Of a DNA stretch of 49,081 nucleotides, positions 27,250-37,100 are shown piece after piece. A program made the position numbers and the translations under genes. The DNA lies in contig JAQUSU010000008.1 in NCBI GenBank assembly GCA_028710085.1, forward strand, positions 1-49,081. The letters are read 5' to 3'. The stretch's first letter is position 1. Each line of letters starts with the position of its first letter. Below the pieces are notes generated by a model. It ran no database searches. It was not told the origin of the DNA and was given only the letters and a program-made list of their open reading frames with translations. This DNA comes from Anaerotignum sp. (GTDB taxonomy: Bacteria > Bacillota > Clostridia > Lachnospirales > Anaerotignaceae).

Positions 27250-28521
27250 TTATTCTGTGGGAATACGATGCTCACTTTTACCGGTATGGCGAATTTCTGT
27301 CCAGCTTTTTGTTTCCTGAAATAGACTGACCACTTGCAGTGGAATCCATGAGGCCATAAATATAGGGAATAAGAAAATTGCGGTGCGCATTTTCTTTGGA
27401 ATGCTGTTTTTTTCTTCATGTAAGATAAGTAAGGCAGCCAAGGCACACATGATGATATAATAAAGGACGAGGTAAATCCCCATGACCTGTAGGAAGTTAA
27501 AAATTCCTTCTTTCCCGTCAAGGACAGCCGCCAAAAGGGTAAGGCCAAGGGGAAGGATGGAAAAGGCTTGGGCAAAGGCAGCCATGAGAAACATGGAGAA
27601 ATCTGCGGCATAAGCCCAGTTTGGCTGATGAAGCCGTTTGATTAAATTTTTAAAATGCAGCTTTCCTACCTGCATAATGCCGCTGCACCACCGACGGCGC
27701 TGTAATAAGGAAACACGAAAGGAAGTCGGCTCTTCATCATAGGTAATGGCCTCGGGAACCCACCAAACACGTTCCCCCAAAAGGGCACATTGGGCTGAAA
27801 ATTCCGCATCCTCTGCTAAGGTTGTGGTGTTCCATCCACCAAGGCGTTCCAAAACCTCCTTGTCCACGGCGAACCCAGTGCCTACCAGCTTTGCGGAAAG
27901 ACCACAGGCACCTCGTGCTTTATTAAAAAACAAATGAATCAGGTTAAAATAAATATGATAGCACCCTGCAACCCAAGAGTCTTGGGCGTTGCCTGCCAAT
28001 TGCCGTCCCTTTGCAACCTTTGCCCCTGCATGAAAGGCATCATTCATTTTCAAAAGAAAATCTGACTTTACAATATTATCGGAATCAAAAACGCAAAACG
28101 CATCATAGCCTTTGTTTCTTAACTGCATCATAGCCTGCTGTAAAGCATCCCCTTTGCACCTTACGGGAAAGGGACAGTGAATGATCTGTGCACCGTGGGC
28201 TTTTGCCGTTTCTTCTGTATTGTCGGTACAGTTGTTGGGGATGACAAATATATCAACCAATTCAATGGGGTAGCTTTGCTTTTGTATGCTTTTAATGAAG
28301 CTACCAATGACTCCTTCCTCATTTCTGGCTGCGGTGAGGACTGCAAAACGGCGCATTTTTTTTGCAGGGGGATACTGTATTTCCTTTTTGAAGGCAAAAC
28401 AGGCGATTCCGCCAAAATATAAACTAATCAGTTTGAGCAGCCCGCCAAGGATTACGGCGAGTAAAAATAATTCCTTCACTTTTTGTACCACCTTTCTGAG
28501 AAAACAATTTTTTATTGTCAT
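27250..28521 (-). CDS. GT2-family membrane glycosyltransferase
   Basis: FAVLTAARNEEGVIGSFIKSIQKQSYPIELVDIFVIPNNCTDNTEE; FCVFDSDNIVKSDFLLKMND; QRRRWCSGIMQ; C-terminal TM segments. Confidence 0.92.
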   Translation of the reverse strand: MTIKNCFLRKVVQKVKELFLLAVILGGLLKLISLYFGGIACFAFKKEIQYPPAKKMRRFAVLTAARNEEGVIGSFIKSIQKQSYPIELVDIFVIPNNCTDNTEETAKAHGAQIIHCPFPVRCKGDALQQAMMQLRNKGYDAFCVFDSDNIVKSDFLLKMNDAFHAGAKVAKGRQLAGNAQDSWVAGCYHIYFNLIHLFFNKARGACGLSAKLVGTGFAVDKEVLERLGGWNTTTLAEDAEFSAQCALLGERVWWVPEAITYDEEPTSFRVSLLQRRRWCSGIMQVGKLHFKNLIKRLHQPNWAYAADFSMFLMAAFAQAFSILPLGLTLLAAVLDGKEGIFNFLQVMGIYLVLYYIIMCALAALLILHEEKNSIPKKMRTAIFLFPIFMASWIPLQVVSLFQETKSWTEIRHTGKSEHRIPTE

Positions 28522-28673
28522 AGATTAATATAGGGTATATAGTTTAAGAAGAACTTAATAAAAATCTTAATAAAAGCGAAAAATTTCAATCTTAAAGGAA
28601 AATTAATTTTTTTCATGCTGGATTCTTAAGGCCTATTTTATACAATGAAATTACAGAATGACGGAGGTGTACC

Positions 28674-29372
28674 ATGTACAATATTTTAATTTGTGATGAT
28701 GAGAAGGACATCGTTTCTGCGTTATCCATTTACCTTTCCACCGAGAATTATAAAATTTTTACGGCTTTTACAGGAAAAGAGGCGTTGCAGGTGGTGGAAA
28801 AGAATGATATTCATTTGATTTTGATGGACATTATGATGCCCCAAATGGACGGCATTTCGGCTACGGCAAAGCTCCGTGAGTCCTCCAATATCCCAATTAT
28901 TTTATTAACCGCAAAAAGCGAGGATAGCGATAAAATTCTTGGACTGAATATCGGCGCAGACGATTATATTACGAAGCCCTTTAACCCCATTGAGGTAATG
29001 GCTAGGGTGCGCTCTCAACTAAGACGCTATACCTCCTTAGGCGGCATGGCAAAAAAAGCTTCCCATTTGGTAATTGGCGGCATTGACTTAGATGATGAAG
29101 CCAAAACGGTTACCGTAGACGGAGAGCCCGCATCCTTAACCCCCAGCGAATATAATATTTTAAAGCTTCTCATGGAAAATCCCGGGCGTGTTTTCTCCTC
29201 CACACAAATTTATGAGCAGATTTGGAATGAAGATGCCTATGGCTCGGGCAGTGTTGTTGCAGTACATATTCGCCATCTGCGAGAAAAAATAGAAATCAAT
29301 CCCTCGGACCCGCGGTATTTAAAGGTGGTTTGGGGGCTTGGCTACAAAATTGAAAAGGAGGCGAAGGAATGA
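28674..29372 (+). CDS. OmpR/PhoB-type response regulator
   Basis: NILICDDEKDIVSALSIYL; LILMDIMMPQMDGI; ILLTAKSEDSDKILGLNIGADDYITKPF; wHTH C-terminus. Confidence 0.96.
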   Translation: MYNILICDDEKDIVSALSIYLSTENYKIFTAFTGKEALQVVEKNDIHLILMDIMMPQMDGISATAKLRESSNIPIILLTAKSEDSDKILGLNIGADDYITKPFNPIEVMARVRSQLRRYTSLGGMAKKASHLVIGGIDLDDEAKTVTVDGEPASLTPSEYNILKLLMENPGRVFSSTQIYEQIWNEDAYGSGSVVAVHIRHLREKIEINPSDPRYLKVVWGLGYKIEKEAKE

Positions 29373-31345
29373 CAAAGGTCACCCATAATCTTGGGTTTAA
29401 GGTGCTGGCCTTGTTTCTTGCGGTTATTTCGGCAGTTATGAGTCTTACGAGTGTAGCTGCAGTCATTGCAGGTGGTGAAAGTGGTTTTTACAGCGGCAAC
29501 GCGGGCAACTATTACGAATCACCTTTGTGTAGCTGGATTACCGACAAATATGCCGATCGGGTAATGGATATGTATCGATATAACCCGGACGAACTGGAGA
29601 GCTGGGTAGAAAATGAAAATACCAATTTTGGATATGAAATTTTAGATTCCGATGGAAATAAGATAGCCGATGGAAATGTATCGGAAACGACGATATTAAT
29701 GCAAAGCAAGCCCTTTGACATTTATGAGGGGTATACCGTGGATGGAGAATGGCTGACTTATGATGCCCCCTTGGAGCTTGAGTTTCGCAGCTATGTGAAA
29801 AATCCTTTAACAGCCGCTGATGATTATTTGCTGACATACAGGCTTTATGGATTTGCCTATCAGTTTCGCATGGGGCTGCTTATTTTAGCATTGGCGAGTA
29901 TACTGACATTTTTGGTTTCACTTATATATTTACTTTGTGCTGCGGGGCATAGCGGAAAAAGCGAGGATATTAAGCCAAATCTCCAAGACCGTATTCCTTT
30001 GGAAATTTATTTTGGCTTGCTCATGATGCTCCTTGCCATGCCCGCAATGGGATTTGAGGTAATTTATCCCTTTGATCAGTTTAGCGACATCATCATTTTG
30101 CTGGGCATGTTCATTTATTCAGCTGTTTTGGGTATTGCGGCTTTGATGACCATTGCAACAAGGCTAAAGATGGGAAAATGGTGGAGAAACTCCATTACTT
30201 TTTGGTTTTTTCATATTGGATGGAAATTTGCGGCGGGGATTTTTATTACCATAAGGGATACAATCACTGCGCTGCCTATGACGTGGAAATACGGGGTCGT
30301 ATGGTTTATGCTTTCTTTATTTTATTTTGCAAATTCCCATAATAGCGGGCCGGTTTTTTTTGTAAACTGCATCATTTTGGTTTTGGTGCTTTCTGTTGCA
30401 AATCAGCTGCAAAAGCTGAAAAGGGCAGGGGAACAATTGGCCAACGGAAATTTGGATTTCAAGGTGGATACCTCAAGGATGTTTCGTGTTTTTGGCAGAC
30501 ATGGGAACAACCTAAACAGCCTGTCCAAGGGTGCGGCGATTGCCATGGAGCAGAAAATGAAAAGCGAGCGGTTAAAAACGGAGCTGATTACCAATGTGTC
30601 CCACGATATTAAAACGCCGTTAACCTCAATTATTAATTATGTTGACTTATTGAAGAAGGAAGAACAGACGGGAAAGGGACAAGAATATTTAGAGGTTTTA
30701 GACCGTCAGTCCAGAAGGCTGAAAAAGCTTACGGAGGATTTGGTAGAAGCATCAAAAGCCTCAACAGGCAATATTTCCACCCATTTGGTACCAACGGATC
30801 TTTGTGAATTGGTGCATCAAGGGGTGGCGGAGTATGAGGAAAAGCTGGAAAAAGCGAACCTTGATGTAGTTGTGACTGCTGCGGAGCCTGTTTTTGGTAT
30901 GGTGGATGGGAATTTAACCTGGCGTGTGTTAAGTAACCTTTTGAGTAATGCGTGTAAATATTCGCAACCCGGCACAAGGGTTTATGTGGCAATTGCCAAA
31001 AAGGGAAATTCTGCTGTAATTTCTATGAAGAATACCTCCAGAGAGCAGCTCAATATTCCCCCTGCTGAATTAATGGAGCGCTTTGTCAGAGGAGACAGCT
31101 CCCGTTCCACAGAGGGCAGCGGGCTTGGGTTAAACATTGCGCGTAGCTTGATTGAACTGCAAAAAGGAAAGTTTACCATTTCCATTGAGGGAGATTTATA
31201 TAAAGCTTTTGTGCAATATCCCTTAGCCAAAGCGCCTGTGCCCCAAGCACAAAATGAAGAAGCAGAGGCGGAGAGGGAACAGACGAACGTGGAGCTTACG
31301 AAAGAAAATGCAATGCAAAAAGATATAATAGAAGAAAAGAAATAA
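29369..31345 (+). CDS. Membrane sensor histidine kinase
   Basis: H-box TELITNVSHDIKTPLTSIINYVDLL; N-box LSNLLSNACKYSQPGTRVYV; G-box GSGLGLNIARSLIELQKG; overlaps RR stop. Confidence 0.95.
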   Translation: MTKVTHNLGFKVLALFLAVISAVMSLTSVAAVIAGGESGFYSGNAGNYYESPLCSWITDKYADRVMDMYRYNPDELESWVENENTNFGYEILDSDGNKIADGNVSETTILMQSKPFDIYEGYTVDGEWLTYDAPLELEFRSYVKNPLTAADDYLLTYRLYGFAYQFRMGLLILALASILTFLVSLIYLLCAAGHSGKSEDIKPNLQDRIPLEIYFGLLMMLLAMPAMGFEVIYPFDQFSDIIILLGMFIYSAVLGIAALMTIATRLKMGKWWRNSITFWFFHIGWKFAAGIFITIRDTITALPMTWKYGVVWFMLSLFYFANSHNSGPVFFVNCIILVLVLSVANQLQKLKRAGEQLANGNLDFKVDTSRMFRVFGRHGNNLNSLSKGAAIAMEQKMKSERLKTELITNVSHDIKTPLTSIINYVDLLKKEEQTGKGQEYLEVLDRQSRRLKKLTEDLVEASKASTGNISTHLVPTDLCELVHQGVAEYEEKLEKANLDVVVTAAEPVFGMVDGNLTWRVLSNLLSNACKYSQPGTRVYVAIAKKGNSAVISMKNTSREQLNIPPAELMERFVRGDSSRSTEGSGLGLNIARSLIELQKGKFTISIEGDLYKAFVQYPLAKAPVPQAQNEEAEAEREQTNVELTKENAMQKDIIEEKK

Positions 31346-31346
31346 G

Positions 31347-31396
31347 CAAAAAAAATCCCACCTTTGCAGAGAATTGTGATAGGTGGGATTTTTTTG
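31347..31396. terminator. Intrinsic terminator
   Basis: aaaaaaaatcccacct...aggtgggatttttttg. Confidence 0.8.
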
Positions 31397-31543
31397 TGGG
31401 ATCAAGCAAAGCTAGAAAGGTCGATTTTGAAAATCCACAATGCTCAAAAAGCTCAAAATATTTTTGCCAGGAGGAATTTTGGTGAATTTCACAAAGGAGA
31501 GGCATAAACTGGTATAAAGCAGTGGGAAGGAGAGACGAAATTC

Positions 31544-31810
31544 ATGAAGTGGGAGAGATTTTCGTGCCTAAAGGAAAAAGAGGTTATCAATATTTGTGAT
31601 GGAAGACGGTTGGGCTTTGTTTGTGATTTGGAGCTTGATGCATGCTCGGGAAAGATTTGTACATTGATTATCCCTGAAGATGGGGCGAAGTGGAATTTTT
31701 TTTGCAAGGAACGGTTATATTTTGTACCATGGCGGTGCATCAAGCGCATTGGGGACGATATTATTCTGGTTGAGGTGGATGTGGAGGAGGTTTTGGTTGT
31801 CGAAGAATGA
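31544..31810 (+). CDS. YlmC/YmxH-family PRC-barrel sporulation protein
   Basis: KEVINICDGRRLGFVCDLELDACSGKICTLIIPEDG; adjacent to nrdR. Confidence 0.88.
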   Translation: MKWERFSCLKEKEVINICDGRRLGFVCDLELDACSGKICTLIIPEDGAKWNFFCKERLYFVPWRCIKRIGDDIILVEVDVEEVLVVEE

Positions 31811-31885
31811 AGCCTTGACCGATGGGAGATTCTTGCGTATAATTAAAATTAATTGGTAAGAATTTTGACAAAGGGGGATACCGTT

Positions 31886-32353
31886 TTGAAATGTCCTTTT
31901 TGCAACTATGCAGATACAAAGGTAATTGATTCTAGGGCGCAGGATGATAATGCAGTCATTCGCCGCCGTCGGCTTTGTGAAAGCTGTGGGAAACGCTTTA
32001 CCACCTACGAAAGAATAGATATGATTCCCATTACAGTCATTAAACGGGATGGTACGCGGGAGATTTTTGATAAGTCAAAGCTCATTGGCGGCATCATGAA
32101 ATCCTGCAACAAGCGCCCCGTTACAGCAAAGCAAATTGAAGATTTGGTTGATGATGTGGAAAACACACTCATTGGCGGCGGAGAACGGGAAGTGGAGAGC
32201 AAGCAAATCGGCAACATGGTGATGGATCGGTTAAAAGAATTGGATGAAGTTGCTTATGTTCGTTTTGCATCCGTTTATCGTCAGTTTAAAGACATTAATA
32301 CATTTGTTGATGAGCTTCAAAAAATGCTCAGCGAAAAGCGTGGCATGCTATAA
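31886..32353 (+). CDS. nrdR: Transcriptional repressor NrdR
   Basis: KCPFCNYADTKVIDSRAQDDNAVIRRRRLCESCGKRFTTYERID zinc ribbon and ATP-cone; TTG start at 31886. Confidence 0.97.
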   Translation: MKCPFCNYADTKVIDSRAQDDNAVIRRRRLCESCGKRFTTYERIDMIPITVIKRDGTREIFDKSKLIGGIMKSCNKRPVTAKQIEDLVDDVENTLIGGGEREVESKQIGNMVMDRLKELDEVAYVRFASVYRQFKDINTFVDELQKMLSEKRGML

Positions 32354-32368
32354 TCAAATTAACATAAA

Positions 32369-32412
32369 AAAATGAAGTCCCTTTGGGTTTTTGCTCAGAG
32401 GGAACTTTTTTA
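32369..32412 (+). terminator. Terminator after nrdR
   Basis: gaagtccctttgggtttttgctcagagggaactttttt. Confidence 0.65.
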
Positions 32413-32436
32413 TAGCATCATTTCTGGAGGGATACG

Positions 32437-32709
32437 ATGGAGCAAAAGGTAAAGGCGTTGTTTGCATGGACAACAGCGGGCGAAAAAACGGCAAGGCAGA
32501 TTGGTGAAAAATATAAAGCAGCGGGGGTGGAGGTTACTTTCCACGGCGAAGCCACCAAGGAGGAGCTTCCTTTTTTGGCGGAAGAAAGGAATATGACCCA
32601 TGGGCTACTTTTTTTAGACCATGAAAAGGTGCTTTTGGTGAGCCTTACTGATGAAATGGGAGGCTTTACCGTGGAAATTACAGTGGAAGATTTCATATTA
32701 CCCAACTGA
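32437..32709 (+). CDS. Hypothetical protein (90 aa)
   Basis: Good RBS (ctggaggg) and coding-like composition; no family recognised. Confidence 0.7.
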   Translation: MEQKVKALFAWTTAGEKTARQIGEKYKAAGVEVTFHGEATKEELPFLAEERNMTHGLLFLDHEKVLLVSLTDEMGGFTVEITVEDFILPN

Positions 32710-32842
32710 GCTTGTTTTGTATTTCCCGACTTTTGTATGATTAAGAAAGAAAAAAGATTAAATATAGACAGGCAATATTTTACAAAATACCTCATAAGAT
32801 AAAAATGTAAGCAAAACATATTTACTTAAGGAGGTATTTTGT

Positions 32843-33070
32843 ATGAATTTATTTGGCGGTGGATGTGGTAGTGGTTGTGGAAATGATAGTTCTTGCTTAT
32901 GGATTATCATTTTGCTGTGCTGCTGTGGCGGCGGCTTTGGCGGAAGCAGTATTGGCGGCGGCGGCTGTGGCGGCAATGATAGCTCCTGCTTATGGATTAT
33001 CATTTTGCTGTGCTGCTGTGGCGGATTTGGTGGCAACCAAATTGGCAATTGTGGCTGTGCAGCTTGCTAA
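32843..33070 (+). CDS. Cys/Gly-rich small protein with internal tandem duplication
   Basis: MNLFGGGCGSGCGNDSSCLWIIILLCCCGGGFGGSSIGGGGCGGNDSSCLWIIILLCCCGGFGGNQIGNCGCAAC; strong RBS aaggaggtattttgt. Confidence 0.8.
   Translation: MNLFGGGCGSGCGNDSSCLWIIILLCCCGGGFGGSSIGGGGCGGNDSSCLWIIILLCCCGGFGGNQIGNCGCAAC
32894..33024 (+). repeat. In-frame 93-bp-spaced direct repeat inside the Cys/Gly-rich CDS
   Basis: tgcttatggattatcattttgctgtgctgctgtggcgg exact at 32894-32931 and 32987-33024. Confidence 0.9.
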
Positions 33071-33206
33071 TTCGGCTCGTTAAAAGGGTCATTTCAATTG
33101 AAGGGTGAATCAGGAAACGGAAAATTATTGCTTGGTTTACAGGAGGAAACCCTTCTGGTTGCTTGTTGAACTCGTAAAAGGAGTTCGGCGAAAAGGTTTT
33201 TTTCAT

Positions 33207-33269
33207 AAGGTGTAGATAGTGTCTACACCTTTGGGCTTTCCCGATTTTTGGGGAAGCCCTTCTTTTTTT
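33207..33269 (+). terminator. Tandem hairpins, second with T-run
   Basis: AAGGTGTAGA-tagtg-TCTACACCTT then GGGCTTTCCC-gattttt-GGGGAAGCCC-ttcttttttt. Confidence 0.75.
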
Positions 33270-33320
33270 GCGAACGAAAGGTAAGGCTTTTTTGGCACTA
33301 TTCCTTTACAATAAAGGAAA

Positions 33321-33395
33321 GGCAACACCGCACAATTCACGTCTGACGAAAAATCTGACTGCACAGCTGGACATACAGAATTATGCGGTATTACC
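33321..33395. mobile_element. MITE-like element, short internally deleted copy (75 bp), inverted relative to 21161-21334
   Basis: Reverse complement ggtaataccgcataattctgtatgtccagctgtgcagtcagatttttcgtcagacgtgaattgtgcggtgttgcc matches both ends and the left internal portion of the long copy. Confidence 0.7.
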
Positions 33396-33425
33396 GAAAT
33401 AGCATTATTGAAGGGAGTTTTTGTT

Positions 33426-34004
33426 GTGTTAGAAGAAAAATTAAAAAAAGATGAGCGCTGTAAGGTGTTAATTGAATATTCCAAGCTTTATTTTTTGGAT
33501 CGAGCCTATAAACTGGAAAATCGATTTTATAGTGATTATTATGTGCAATGCGCAGAAAGCACTGCCGCAGATGCATATGAGAACTTTTTAGAAACCTCCA
33601 TCGACCATAATTATTTTAAAGGCAAGCTTCAGCGTTTGGATGAAACGGCGATGCTGCGCTTTTTTAAGCTTGCGGCAATTCACCATACAATACGGATGGT
33701 TAGAAGGCGAAAAAAGGAATTGTCGTGGGAGGATATGAAAGATAATTTATTTGAGGCTTATGACTTGACCAAAAACGAGAGGGACATGGCGGATATTTTG
33801 CAAAGATGTGCCTTTCTTTATCAATCCGGTTTTCAGGATTTGTTCATAAAAACCACTGCAAGGTATGTTTTTGGTGATAAGGAGCTTTCTGCTTTTTCAT
33901 TCGCTTTTATCGGAAACTTCTGGTATAATTCCTATAGTAGCTTTATGGGCTCGTTTACCGGATATGTTCCTTTTCATGTTCGTATGGAGCGGGCCATGGG
34001 ATAA
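33426..34004 (+). CDS. Hypothetical protein (~192 aa)
   Basis: EEKLKKDERCKVLIEYSKLYFLDRAYKLENRFYSDYYVQC...; GTG start with RBS gaaggga; no family recognised. Confidence 0.7.
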   Translation: MLEEKLKKDERCKVLIEYSKLYFLDRAYKLENRFYSDYYVQCAESTAADAYENFLETSIDHNYFKGKLQRLDETAMLRFFKLAAIHHTIRMVRRRKKELSWEDMKDNLFEAYDLTKNERDMADILQRCAFLYQSGFQDLFIKTTARYVFGDKELSAFSFAFIGNFWYNSYSSFMGSFTGYVPFHVRMERAMG

Positions 34005-34085
34005 TGAATTTTGGAAACACTGATTTATTCTGTGTGTACATCTAAGAGAGTGGTAAATTTTTCGCTTGGTGGCGTCAAAAAGCCT

Positions 34086-34121
34086 CGCAATAGCGCGCTG
34101 CTATTGCTGCGTTTTTTTCTT
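34086..34121 (+). terminator. Intrinsic terminator
   Basis: gcaatagc-gcgct-gctattgctgcgttttttt. Confidence 0.6.
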
Positions 34122-34196
34122 GCCAATCAAAGAATTTCCTCGATTATCTGCACGCCCTTCATTAAATCAGTGATTCCTTAGGGAGGATGAAGACCC

Positions 34197-37100
34197 GTGG
34201 GGGAAAGCAGATGGACAAAGGAGCAATTACAGGCAATTGAGGCACGGGGCTGTGACCTGTTGGTTTCAGCGGCCGCCGGCAGCGGAAAAACTGCGGTATT
34301 GGTTGAGCGCATTATTAGGCGTATTACTGAGGATTCGCCGCCCATGGATATTGACCGATTGTTGGTTGTGACCTTTACAAAGGCGGCGGCATCGGAAATG
34401 AGCCAGAGAATTGGGGCGGCCATTGCAAAAAAACTGGAAACGGAGCCGCAAAATCAGCATTTGCAAAATCAGCTCACCCTCCTTGCCCGTGCGGATATTA
34501 AAACCATACATGCCTTTTGTTTGCAAACCATCCGCGAGTATTATCATCTTTTAGATATTGACCCTGCTGTAAGAACCGGCGACCCGGGAGAGGTAAAGCT
34601 GTTACAGCAAGAGGTTTTAGAGGATTATTTTGAGGCGCTTTATGAAAATCAGGAGGAAGCTTTTTTTCGCCTGCTGGAAACCTTTGGCGAGGAAACCAAG
34701 GATAGCAGACTGAAAGATTTGCTATTACAGCTTTATAATTTTGCGCAAGGCTATCCTGACCCCATGGGGTTGCTTGGAGAAATGGCGGAGCAGTTTGCGC
34801 TGGAGGATGGCGCAACAGTGGACTCTTGTAGATGGATTGACATTATACGGGAGGGCATCCATGGGAATGTTTCATTTGCTAGGGATTTATTGGAAAAGGC
34901 AATGAAGCTTGCCGCCTCAACCTCTGGGTTTGAGGCTTATTTGGAGTGCTTGGAAAAGGAAGCCGAAGGGCTGGAGTGTCTGCAAGCGTCGTTGGAATTC
35001 GGCTATGCCCAGTGGCACATGGCATTTATTCAAACCCAATTTCAAAGACTGCCTGCATATCGGGGGGAGGAAAAGGAGCTTGCGGAGGAAATTAAGGCCT
35101 TGCGCAATGAGGCGAAGGAGGTACACAATAAACTAGGGGAAACCTTTTTTTCCTTTAGCGAAGAGATGCAAAATGAGCTGATTCGCTCCTTATACCCTGT
35201 GGCAAAGGGCTTGGCGGAACTGGTTTCAGGGTTTCTCCATCGTTTTCAAGAAGCAAAAAAAGAGAAGCTTATGATCGATTTTCATGATTATGAGCATTTT
35301 TGTCTGCAAATTTTAGTGGAAAAGGGCAGCACAGTGGAGCATGTTATTCCCACAGCCGCCGCCGAGGAAATACAAAAACGGTACGACGAAATTATGATTG
35401 ATGAATATCAGGACAGCAATATGGTGCAGGAAATGATATTGGCGGCGGTTTCGGGTGAAAGCAAGGGGAAGAATAACCGTTTTATGGTTGGGGATGTGAA
35501 GCAGAGCATTTATCGGTTTCGTTTGGCAATGCCCCAGCTATTTAACGAAAAATATCACACCTATCCTTTGGAAGTAGGTGGAAAATGCAGAAAAATCATT
35601 CTTTCTAAAAATTTCAGAAGTCGAAAAAATGTATTGGACGGGGCGAATTTCTTGTTTCGCCAGCTCATGAGCTTGGAATTTGGCGATGTGGATTATAATG
35701 AGGAAGCGGCATTATATCCGGGGGCTGCTTTTCCCGACTCCCAAGACCTTCATGGGGGCGAGAATGAGGTGCTTTTGGTGGAAAGCCAAGGTGTTTTGGA
35801 GGAAGAGGGCATGGAGGAGCTGGAGGACTTAAACCGTCGTCAGCTGGAAGCCATGGTCATTGCCAATAAAATCAAGGAAATGATGGCAGAGGGATATTGC
35901 GTGGTGGATAAGGCAAGCGGCAGCTACCGCCCCTTGGAATATAGAGATATTGCAATTTTAATGCGGAGCATGAAAAACTGGGGGGCTGTGTTTGACGATG
36001 TTTTTGGACAAGCAGGGCTTCCTTATTATGCGGAAACGGCGGAGGGGTATTATGACGTGCCTGAGGTGGACACGGTTTTAAATCTCTTGCGCCTTTTGGA
36101 TAACCCGAGGCAAGATATTCCCTTACTTTCCGTGCTCCATTCTCCCCTCTATAGCCTGAGTGCCGATGATTTGATGCAGATGCGCATCATTGGCGAAAAT
36201 GGACTATTTTTTGACTGCATTGCGGGGTACTTGAGCCAAGGTGAGGACGTAGATTTAAAGAAAAAGCTCCAAGCCTTTCTGGAGGATTTGATGAAATGGC
36301 GGCAAAGAGTGAAGGAATTAACCCTTCATGAGCTTTTGCGCTATCTCTATGAGGAAAGCGGCTATTATGATTATGTGGGAATGACCGCAGGCGGCGGCTT
36401 ACGCCAGGCAAACCTTCGGCTTTTGCTGGAGAAGGCGGAGCAGTTTGAAAAGGGGAGCCACAACGGATTGTTTTTCTTTATCCGCTATGTGGAGGATATG
36501 AAAACAGCGGAGGTAGAGTCTGCATCGGCAAAGTTGCAAAGTGAAGGGGAAAATCTGGTGCGGGTGATGACCATTCACAAGAGTAAGGGGCTGGAATTCC
36601 CTGTGGTTTTTGTGGCGGATACGGGAAAGCAATTCAATGAGATGGACGTTCGTGCAACGGTGCTTACCCATCAGGAGTGGGGCTTTGGTATGGATTATAA
36701 GGACTTGGAGCGCAGAGTGGTTTATCGAACCTTGTCCAAAACGGCATTGGCGGAGGTCATTCGTCTGGAAAATTTATCGGAGGAGCTGAGGGTGCTTTAT
36801 GTTGCCTTAACCAGAGCCAAAGAAAAGCTGATTTTGACGGGGGCGGTAAAGGACTTTGAAAAGGCAGTGAAAAAATGGGCAGGTATTGCTGAGGGCAGTA
36901 AGCCCCGACTGTCTGTATTTCGCTTAAGACGGGGCAAAAGCTATCTGGATTGGGTAATGCCGGCGCTATTGCGTCATCCCCATGCAAAAGGGCTTTGTGC
37001 GGAATATGAAATTTTTAGCGACACCCAATTATTTTCCCAAGAACCCTCTTTGTGGAAATTTACATTAAAAAGCAGAGGGGATATTCTTTCCCAAGCCATG

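Noticed and set aside
32853-33083. 76-aa Ala/Val-rich ORF MAVDVVVVVEMIVLAYG...
   Set aside because: Out-of-frame reading of the Cys/Gly-rich gene; its repeat is a by-product of the same DNA duplication and the RBS fits the 32843 frame.
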